In this document: positions 51,541 through 58,842 of the stretch, piece after piece | Layout of the letters: the number at the start of each line of letters is the position of its first letter | Position numbering within the stretch: position 1 is the first letter of the stretch | Assembly: GCA_027493055.1 (NCBI GenBank) | Contig: JAPUDO010000076.1 | Coordinates: 62,001 to 126,000, forward strand | DNA: 64,000 bases | DNA from: Niabella sp. | GTDB taxonomy: Bacteria > Bacteroidota > Bacteroidia > Chitinophagales > Chitinophagaceae | Direction: 5' to 3' | Notes under the pieces: generated by a model | Told to the model about the DNA's origin: nothing | Seen by the model: the letters and a program-made list of their open reading frames with translations, nothing else | The model's database searches: none | Made by a program: the position numbers and the translations under genes

Positions 51541-51986
51541 GCCCTATACCTTCAGAGATCGTAACGTTTTTAGAAAAACAGACCTGCGCAAGTATCTGCT
51601 GTGTGGATGAACAGGGCAATCCCTACTCATTCAGCTGCTTTTATGCCTTTAACAGTGCAGAAGGGCTATTATATTATAAATCTTCTGCCACTACCCGTCA
51701 TTCAGTGCTCCTTCAGCAAAACGCTAAAGTATCAGGTACCATATTGCCTGACAAGCTAAAGAAAATGCTGGTACAGGGCATACAGTTTACAGGCAGGATA
51801 GTTACCGCGGAAGATCCTTTAGCCAAAAACGCGGGCACCAGGTACCACTTCCGTTTTCCTTTTGCACTTGCCATGCAGGGCGAAGTATGGACGATACAAC
51901 TGGAAGCCATAAAAATGACGGACAGTGGAAAAGCCTTTGGAAAGAAAACAACCTGGAAAAGAACAGCGGTTGCGGAAACTGTGTAA
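51537..51986 (+). CDS. YhbP-like (UPF0306) FMN-binding split-barrel protein
   Basis: Start at 51537 shares ATGA with the ferredoxin stop; 149 residues. Pyridoxamine-phosphate-oxidase-like split barrel: SFSCFYAFNSAEGLLYY, ATTRHSVLLQQNAKVSGTI, GIQFTGRIV, VWTIQLEAIKMTDS and FGKKTTWKR. The last segments line up closely with E. coli YhbP, whose gene is near the U32 genes yhbU/yhbV. A U32-YhbP association therefore recurs across phyla, which hints at a common pathway. The enzyme activity is not known. The 3' end of the gene is copied in a tandem duplication that follows. Confidence 0.8.
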   Translation: MSPIPSEIVTFLEKQTCASICCVDEQGNPYSFSCFYAFNSAEGLLYYKSSATTRHSVLLQQNAKVSGTILPDKLKKMLVQGIQFTGRIVTAEDPLAKNAGTRYHFRFPFALAMQGEVWTIQLEAIKMTDSGKAFGKKTTWKRTAVAETV

Positions 51987-52241
51987 AGGCAGCAGCTTTG
52001 CAGATACAAGTATGCTGAGAAAGATCATGCTTTTTTGTACATAGTCATCGCCTGGAGGCGATAAAATAAGTATTGCGAAGCGAGGACGCTTCGCACAACT
52101 AACGATTGCGGAAACTGTGTAAAGGCAGCAGTTCTCAGATACAAGTATGCTAAAAAAGATCGCGCTTTTTGCGCATATATTTATCGCCTGGAGGCGATAG
52201 AATAATATTGCGAAGCGAGGACGCTTCGCACAGCTAAGGAC
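51970..52241. repeat. Tandem 136-bp duplication containing two-hairpin elements
   Basis: Unit 1 (51970-52105) starts inside the last codons of the YhbP-like gene and unit 2 (52106 to about 52241) repeats it, including TTGCGGAAACTGTGTAAAGG. Each unit ends with ATCGCC TGGA GGCGAT (52047-52062 and 52183-52198) and GCGAAGCG AGGA CGCTTCGC (52075-52094 and 52210-52229). The middle parts differ at a number of positions. From 52242 to 52306 nothing else is recognised. Confidence 0.85.
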
Positions 52242-52306
52242 AGCTAAGGGGCCTGCACCATTTCCAAGAACCAGGAGCAGAGACACGCCTGAGAAAAAGA
52301 GTATCC

Positions 52307-55060
52307 TTATTTTAAAGGTATCAGCTTTATATCTCCATCCAGCCCGGAAGGCTGTACTTTCCATTTACCGGCATCAAAATCCTTATAGTTAATATTCACG
52401 AAATTGATCTCATGGTAATTGCGCCATACTTCTCCTTTTTGATCCATATAGCGGATACGGTTGGCCATCAGGTTACACACTTCTATACTGATGGTATTGG
52501 CTCCTTCTTTCAGGTATTTACCCACTTTCATTTCAAAAGGCAGGCTCCATATCAGCCCGGCATCTTTACCATTAATGATAATACGTGCAGATTCATATAA
52601 TTTATCCAGCTGCAACAAATAATCCGCTGCTTTATTTTTTATACTGAAGGAAGTAGTATATACACCTGTACCTGAAAAACTTTGCGTAGCAACATCGCTG
52701 GCAAAACTTGTCCAGGGCCTGATACCTGTAATTTGTTTTGCAGATGGTAACACCGGACCGCCTTCTTTAAAGCTTATGGTCCATTTGTTGTTTGCCAGAT
52801 TAACAGGCGTTCCTGTTGGATTTAAATATTTTTTTTCCGGAGCTGTTTCTATTTTAGTTGAAAGCTTCAGTATAATTGATCCTCCTGATTTCAGCCGTAA
52901 ACGTACCCCTGTTGTTCCTGCATCCTGCTTAAAGGGTAATGAGTTTATTTCCCCGTTTAAAGGATTCATTGCTAAAACAGATGCTGCAACTGTCTCCAGG
53001 GTAACGTATTGATCCAGGTCCTCAGCCGTATTGTTTACAATAAAATAATATTTCCCTCCAGATGTATTTCTACGGATAAATTTCAACCCGGTTGCTGCTA
53101 TGGATTCAGGATATATCTTTAAATATCCCAAAGCAGCATTCATATCGCCTACAATCATTTTCCCTTTGCCTATATCTGCCATTTGAAGGCTGTTGTTATC
53201 TGAAAGCCTTAAACCACTTATTAATCCTTTTAATTCTGCTCTTTGCTTTTCCACATCATTGAAGCCAGGTACATCTTCAGGAAATTGTTCTATCACAACA
53301 GTTCCGCCTTCTGATGCGATGCGCAACAAATTTTTAAACGTACTTACCGGCATTTTTTCACAGGCAGGCACTAACAGCACTTTATGCCTGGCGCCACCAG
53401 GCACCACGCTCATCATTCCTTCTTTTGTTTTTGCTACGGCCAGCATCCTGTCAGAAACAAAATCCAGCGAATACCCATTATGCTGTAACCCTATCACATT
53501 TTTATAAAACGATGTGGGGTGCAGCCACTCATCTACATGATGCACGGAAAGGGGCTTATCCATGCCTTTGGCATTATGCCATACATCATACACCGGCCAG
53601 TAAATAGCCAGCTCATTATCAGGCGCTCCGGCCTGTAACACAGACTGGCAGCGGGCGATATAATTGTTTAGCCCGCTTAAGTGCGGCCATAAACTATTAT
53701 TGGGAACAAAATTCACTGATGCATAAAACAACCAGCCCGGCCATTTGGCATCCGCCGGACTATAAGTAGTACCATGATAAAAAACATGGTTAATGCCTGA
53801 AAGAAACACCTGGTCCACTTCCGGCTTGCACTGGCTCCAGGCTGTTTTAAAGTGCTCGCCCAGCCAGGTAAAGGTTTCGCAGCTGGTTAAAGGCTTGCCA
53901 TAAGCATGGGCAGCCGATGAAGCAAACTTCAGCATATTAGGATCGGGATCTACATTGCGTATATCAGCGCTGTCTCTTTTCAATCCCCTGATGGCAAAAT
54001 AACTGCTGCCAAAGGTTTCTGTTTCGGGTATATCAAAGGCACCATATAGGTCCAACAGGTTGCCGGGAGACCCATGTGCCTGGTTAATAGAGCGCGCCTG
54101 CCTTTTATGTGTCCAATTGGTAAACACTGTAGAAAAGTTTTCCAGCATCAGGTCGGCCATCGTTTCCCTGTAATCAGATTTCAACCGGGTTACAGCATCA
54201 CTGCCGGTATCAGAAAAAAGCAGGTTCAGATAGTTTCTCAAATCATATCCTCTCCGCTTTTGAAACTCCTCAAAGAAAGCAGGTGTCCAGTCAGCTCCGT
54301 ACACTTCATAGCTGTCATTAAAAAATCCTTTTACCCCGTGTGATGCGTTACCAAAAGCCGTATCAAAAATCTTAAAATAATTGGCTGTTGCATCTTCAGA
54401 AAAATGATCAATGGTAAAGCCTTCGCCGCCGGGTGCTGCACGTTTTACCGCCTGCCTGGTTTTACCGTTGAAAATGGCGTACAGCTTTAGCCCCTGTGCA
54501 GATGTATATTTCAAATTGCCCTTTTTATCTACTTTGCCGGTAAGATCAACGGCGTTTCCGTTTTTATCAAATCCCATTACACTGCTCAATACAGCAAAGT
54601 CCTTTTGTTTAGGATCGTTCACTACTATCTTTTCATCCAGCGCAGCATTTGCATTAAGATCATACTGCTGAACAATAACTTTAGAGGCAGCATCTTCTTT
54701 GGTAACATGTGTGCCGCCAATGGGCCAACCTGTACCTACAGAAATATAAACACCCATATCCAGCGCGTTGGATTGCTGTACCGTATAGTCCAGCATTTTC
54801 ATCCATTCCGGCGAAAGATACCTGATATAGCGGCTTTCAAATCCCTTGGCTCCATAAATAGGAACAATCTCTGTTCCTCCAAAACCTGCTCTGGCGTATT
54901 GCTGCAGCGATGCGCTGATATTCTTTTCATCCACGGCACTGCCCATCCACCACCAGCGGGTCCAGGGTTTAGCCTGCTGCGTAATAGCAGGCCATTGTGT
55001 TTGTGCTATAAGCTGAACTGATACAAAAACAGCCAGACAAGCCATCCCTATTTTTTTCAT
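52307..55060 (-). CDS. GH106 alpha-L-rhamnosidase-like glycoside hydrolase
   Basis: Secreted protein of 917 residues with a signal peptide ending at LIAQ (about 20). The N-terminus TRWWWMGSAVDEKNISASLQ and the region GFGGTEIVPIYGAKGFES are typical of the GH106 barrel. GVKGFFNDSYEVYGADWTP and FLSGINHVFYHGTTYSP also match. The C-terminal part (about 770-917) is a galactose-binding jelly roll (FSGTGVYTTSFSI, LDKLYESARIIINGKDAG). GH106 releases alpha-L-rhamnose from rhamnogalacturonan or from rhamnose-capped arabinogalactan. Starts 21 bp after the GH27 stop, so the two are co-transcribed. Confidence 0.88.
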   Translation of the reverse strand: MKKIGMACLAVFVSVQLIAQTQWPAITQQAKPWTRWWWMGSAVDEKNISASLQQYARAGFGGTEIVPIYGAKGFESRYIRYLSPEWMKMLDYTVQQSNALDMGVYISVGTGWPIGGTHVTKEDAASKVIVQQYDLNANAALDEKIVVNDPKQKDFAVLSSVMGFDKNGNAVDLTGKVDKKGNLKYTSAQGLKLYAIFNGKTRQAVKRAAPGGEGFTIDHFSEDATANYFKIFDTAFGNASHGVKGFFNDSYEVYGADWTPAFFEEFQKRRGYDLRNYLNLLFSDTGSDAVTRLKSDYRETMADLMLENFSTVFTNWTHKRQARSINQAHGSPGNLLDLYGAFDIPETETFGSSYFAIRGLKRDSADIRNVDPDPNMLKFASSAAHAYGKPLTSCETFTWLGEHFKTAWSQCKPEVDQVFLSGINHVFYHGTTYSPADAKWPGWLFYASVNFVPNNSLWPHLSGLNNYIARCQSVLQAGAPDNELAIYWPVYDVWHNAKGMDKPLSVHHVDEWLHPTSFYKNVIGLQHNGYSLDFVSDRMLAVAKTKEGMMSVVPGGARHKVLLVPACEKMPVSTFKNLLRIASEGGTVVIEQFPEDVPGFNDVEKQRAELKGLISGLRLSDNNSLQMADIGKGKMIVGDMNAALGYLKIYPESIAATGLKFIRRNTSGGKYYFIVNNTAEDLDQYVTLETVAASVLAMNPLNGEINSLPFKQDAGTTGVRLRLKSGGSIILKLSTKIETAPEKKYLNPTGTPVNLANNKWTISFKEGGPVLPSAKQITGIRPWTSFASDVATQSFSGTGVYTTSFSIKNKAADYLLQLDKLYESARIIINGKDAGLIWSLPFEMKVGKYLKEGANTISIEVCNLMANRIRYMDQKGEVWRNYHEINFVNINYKDFDAGKWKVQPSGLDGDIKLIPLK

Positions 55061-55081
55061 GCAACCTGTTTTTAAGTTATT

Positions 55082-56233
55082 TTAATATACTTTGAATACC
55101 ACAATACCATGCCCTGGTATAGTTATGCTTTTCCCTGTTCCGGCTTTCCCTAATTCTTTATGCAGCCAAAGATCCCTCAGCCTATTACTTTTCTTTATAC
55201 CAGCCTTTTCCGGCGTTAAGCTGAATACAGTATCCTTACCACCCCGGTTCATTATGGCTATAGCTTTTTGCCCTTTTTTCTTTAGCTGTTTCAACCATAT
55301 CTCTATATTATCCTCTTTCCAGATTTTCCGGGCCTGTACCTGAGCTATATCCTGGTCAATGTCGATCAGTTCCTTATTGGTAAGAATTTCCAGCGTTTCT
55401 TTACTCATACTGCGGAGGTCATTACCGGCCAATAACGGCGAATTCATCATACACCACATAGAGAAATGTGTTTTATCTTCTTCATAGCTCATACCCCTGC
55501 CCACCTGCAGCATATCCATATCGTTATAATGCCCGGGTGATGCATATTTATACAAACCGGCATTCAAATCAATAATCTTTAATATGGAAGAAAAGCTTTC
55601 CCTTATATCTCCCGAGATACGCCAGGAATCTGCTTTTTTGATAGCCCATTCGCCGGGAAACTGCCAGCGGCAAACATTAAATACAATATTCTTATCTATA
55701 GCTTTTACTGCATCTATAATTTTAGTGTATTCTGTTTGTTCATCCAATTTCATTTTCTCCCCTCCGCACCAGTCTACTTTTAAAAAATCATATTTCCATT
55801 GTTTGAAAAGTAAATTACAGTCCTGCTCAATATGGCCGTAAATACCCACTCCTATACCATTTTTATCATTATCCCATATTGAGCCGCAGGTATTCTCTCC
55901 TGCATCGGTATATATTCCTGCTTTCAACCCCTTGCTATGAATGTAAGCTGCCAGAGCCCCCATGCCAGAAGGAAATTTTTTATCATCTGTTAATAAATTC
56001 CCGTTACCATCTCTTCCCTTAAAGTAGCCATCATCTATGTTTACAAACCGGTAGCCCGCATTGTATAACCCTGACGAAACCATAGCATCGGCCTGCTCCC
56101 GGATCATTTTCTCATCAATGTGGATACGGAAATGGTTCCAGCTGCTCCATCCCATAATGGGTGGCTTAGCTTGTGCTGAAACAAGCGGCAGCACATATCC
56201 CATAAGAAACCCAATAATCAAAAATCTTTTCAT
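55082..56233 (-). CDS. GH27 alpha-galactosidase
   Basis: Retaining exo-alpha-galactosidase (383 residues, signal peptide ending at VSAQ, about 21). Seen: PPIMGWSSWNHF, RFVNIDDGYF, GLKAGIYTDAGENTC, the nucleophile Asp154 in FLKVDWCGG, the acid/base Asp209 in SWRISGDI, and GHYNDMDMLQVGRG. The C-terminal beta domain is short (about 300-383). GH27 also holds beta-L-arabinopyranosidases and alpha-N-acetylgalactosaminidases, so the sugar is probable, not certain. It shares the operon with GH106. Confidence 0.93.
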   Translation of the reverse strand: MKRFLIIGFLMGYVLPLVSAQAKPPIMGWSSWNHFRIHIDEKMIREQADAMVSSGLYNAGYRFVNIDDGYFKGRDGNGNLLTDDKKFPSGMGALAAYIHSKGLKAGIYTDAGENTCGSIWDNDKNGIGVGIYGHIEQDCNLLFKQWKYDFLKVDWCGGEKMKLDEQTEYTKIIDAVKAIDKNIVFNVCRWQFPGEWAIKKADSWRISGDIRESFSSILKIIDLNAGLYKYASPGHYNDMDMLQVGRGMSYEEDKTHFSMWCMMNSPLLAGNDLRSMSKETLEILTNKELIDIDQDIAQVQARKIWKEDNIEIWLKQLKKKGQKAIAIMNRGGKDTVFSLTPEKAGIKKSNRLRDLWLHKELGKAGTGKSITIPGHGIVVFKVY

Positions 56234-56400
56234 ATAACTGTCAAATAAACTTAATGATCAAGCTCTCCTGAACGCTGACAAGATACTCTTTATTGTATAA
56301 AATACATTTTAGGATCGGTGGTGATAAACAAAAATCCTTTGTCAATGCTGTAGGGCAAATGCAGGTCTTTACTATCTCACCGCAAGGCAACATTATGACA

Positions 56401-58773
56401 TCATCTCCGCGGCCAAATCTTCCCCTGGTCTATAATCACCCCTTCATCCAGCGCCTTAATAGTTATGGTATGTGTACCTTTTTTTGCCAGATCATGACGG
56501 GTTGTACGCCTGGCCTGGTTACTCAATACATTTTCCTTCCACTCCTCGCTTCTGCCGTGGGTAGCATAATCTATTACCTGCTCCGGGTCTCCATCTACCT
56601 GTATAGAATAGCGGATAGCTTTACCTTCCACCGGGTGATTAGGCGCTAATGCCAGTTCAATATCAACAGCACCTGTTTTTTTTGTTTTAAAACGATACAC
56701 AACTGCTGATCCTTTTGCTACACTTACAGCACTGCGCCGGTATCCCAAACCATGCGCAACAGGCTCGCTGCCTGCAAACCTCTTGTATTCACTTCCATTA
56801 AATACATACAAAGAAGGTATATTTTCCCGCATTGCATTTACTGCTACTATTCGTGGCAGCTTTTCAAAAACGGCCAGATCCCGTGGCTGATGATCCATTA
56901 TGCCTTTCCATTTACCATTGCCGAGGGAATTATATTTCCGGGTGAGGGAAACTATTGTTTCATAGGCCTCATCACTTAGATCCCAGCTGGCTTTACCATG
57001 GCGTGCCAATTGACCGTATAAATGTTTTTTATTCATTTCAGCTGCTCCACGTACGGGGTATTCAATCAGCTGGAACCATGCATCCTGTTTAGCTGCCGGT
57101 ATAGTTTTTGAGATTTGAATGACCTTATCCACTATGCGGTCATAATCTTTGATACGCTGATGAATTTCAGCTTCACTCCAGGAAAGGTCAGTAACTATTT
57201 TATACCTGGGATCGCTTTCTTCCGTCCTGGTGCCTCCCATAAATTCCGGTTTGCGTATATAGGCCAGACGATAGTATTCATTCATTACCGGGAGCAGCGC
57301 TTTCGCATTTGCAGTACCAAATTCGCGGCTTAGCCAGGATTGTAAATGCTGATCTAAACCATGGATATTATTTTCAATCGACCCGATATTCCAGGCCATA
57401 TCCAGAAATAATTCTGTTAAATATTCTGCGGGCTTTATATCACCCACATTCAATATCCAGAGGTCCCTGGCGCCTTTATCATAAGCCTGCTTCATTTGTG
57501 TATAAAGCTGCGCCGGATGATTGGTAGCTAACCAGAGATAGTCGTGGGGCCTGCCCCAATAAGATGCATGATAATACACACCACTACCGCCTTTCCTGGC
57601 ACGCTCCTTTTGATCAGGAAAATGTTTGAGATAACCATAATTATCATCGCACCAGACCAGTGTGACATCCTCCGGAACTTCTAACCCATCGTTATAAACA
57701 TCCAGCACTTCTTTGTAAGGAATAAATACCTGAGCCCCCCCAGCCCCCCGAAGGGGGGATGCAGTATATGTATTCAACAATGCTCTCTGATCAGTAATAA
57801 CCTGCGATAATACGGCTTTATGCTCAGCCAGCGTTTTTACTCCCTGCATCATGCCATCATGCTTACCCCGGAGGCCAATAGTATAAATATTATCGGACCC
57901 ATTTAATGCTTTTAACCTTTCTGTCCAGTAATTAAGAATGCCTTCCCTGTTAATAACATAGTTATAATCGCCTTTCCCTGACACATCCCATTCGGTAGCA
58001 CTGTTGCGCATTAAAGGCTCACAGTGCGAAGTGCCTATTATAATGCCATATTTATCTGCGGCTTCCTTATTGCCTTTGGTAAAATAAAAGGGAACGCTCA
58101 CTTCATGCATGGCTGGCCACAGGGTGTTGGCGCGCAGGCGAAGCAAGAGCTCAAAAACTTTTGAATAAGTTTCAGGGCCGATAGCGCCTTTTGTTTTTCC
58201 TATAGTTGGCAAACCCGGCTCAAAGGTTTTACTGCTCCAGGGCATCAGCCCCCAGTCTTCATCATTAATAAAAATACCCCGGTACTTTACTGACGGATAT
58301 TCCAGCCGGCTATATCCATCTTTTAAACTAAAAACAGTTTTCTTTTCAATGGGTGCATCGGCCCACCATTCCCAGGGAAACACGCCGATCATTCTTGATA
58401 GTTCGAGAATGCCATAAGCAGTTCCTCTTTTATCACTGCCCAGGATATACAATTTATCACTATGCACTTCCATTACATATCCTTCCCGGTGCGCACGCAA
58501 ATCTTCCAGGAGCTTCTTACTGATATTTTTTTCTGCTTCACTGCTGTTTCCCAATGTGCCGATAAAGACCTGCGCACCGGCGCCCTGCACCACATCAGCG
58601 TCAAATACTTTTTTGTAATCTCTTACAAAAATATCAAATGCAGTATGCACTACTACTGACTCATAAGCATTGATGCTTACGCTTATATTTTCGTTTTTTC
58701 GAAAAACAATATCAGCATAAGTATAATAAGGGGAAAAGCAACCTAATAAAAGACCCAATAATATTTTTTTCAT
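56401..58773 (-). CDS. GH115 alpha-glucuronidase-like protein with in-frame palindrome insertion
   Basis: Protein of 790 residues with a signal peptide ending near TYAD (about 20). GH115 features: RGTAYGILELSRMIGVFPWEWWADAPI, YRGIFINDEDWGLMPW, LRLRANTLWPAMHEVSVPFY, IIIGTSHCEPLMRN, IGLRGKHDGMM, VWCDDNYGYLKHFP and GVYYHASYWGRPHDYLW. The C-terminal domain extends to the end. Releases glucuronic acid or its methyl ether from xylan or arabinogalactan. At about residues 337-346 the frame reads TASPLRGAGGAQVF just before FIPYKEVLDVY. This corresponds to a C6-GAA-G6 palindrome in the DNA and looks like an inserted repeat in a surface loop, without breaking the frame. Confidence 0.92.
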   Translation of the reverse strand: MKKILLGLLLGCFSPYYTYADIVFRKNENISVSINAYESVVVHTAFDIFVRDYKKVFDADVVQGAGAQVFIGTLGNSSEAEKNISKKLLEDLRAHREGYVMEVHSDKLYILGSDKRGTAYGILELSRMIGVFPWEWWADAPIEKKTVFSLKDGYSRLEYPSVKYRGIFINDEDWGLMPWSSKTFEPGLPTIGKTKGAIGPETYSKVFELLLRLRANTLWPAMHEVSVPFYFTKGNKEAADKYGIIIGTSHCEPLMRNSATEWDVSGKGDYNYVINREGILNYWTERLKALNGSDNIYTIGLRGKHDGMMQGVKTLAEHKAVLSQVITDQRALLNTYTASPLRGAGGAQVFIPYKEVLDVYNDGLEVPEDVTLVWCDDNYGYLKHFPDQKERARKGGSGVYYHASYWGRPHDYLWLATNHPAQLYTQMKQAYDKGARDLWILNVGDIKPAEYLTELFLDMAWNIGSIENNIHGLDQHLQSWLSREFGTANAKALLPVMNEYYRLAYIRKPEFMGGTRTEESDPRYKIVTDLSWSEAEIHQRIKDYDRIVDKVIQISKTIPAAKQDAWFQLIEYPVRGAAEMNKKHLYGQLARHGKASWDLSDEAYETIVSLTRKYNSLGNGKWKGIMDHQPRDLAVFEKLPRIVAVNAMRENIPSLYVFNGSEYKRFAGSEPVAHGLGYRRSAVSVAKGSAVVYRFKTKKTGAVDIELALAPNHPVEGKAIRYSIQVDGDPEQVIDYATHGRSEEWKENVLSNQARRTTRHDLAKKGTHTITIKALDEGVIIDQGKIWPRR
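57735..57762. repeat. GC-rich palindromic repeat inside the GH115 gene
   Basis: A C7 run, AG, C6 (57744-57749), GAA, G6 (57753-57758). The pattern of C-runs and G-runs around a short AT loop is known as an abundant intergenic repeat in many Bacteroidota genomes (from general knowledge). Here it lies within a reading frame. Confidence 0.75.
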
Positions 58774-58842
58774 GCCTGTCTAATTTATTGAATCCTTCAA
58801 TGTTCTAAATCAGTTGAATCATCTCCAGACATTTGTACACGC

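Noticed and set aside
51970-52241. Repeats after the YhbP-like gene as a CRISPR array
   Set aside because: Only two ~136-bp units that include coding sequence; no short regular repeats with unique spacers and no cas genes.
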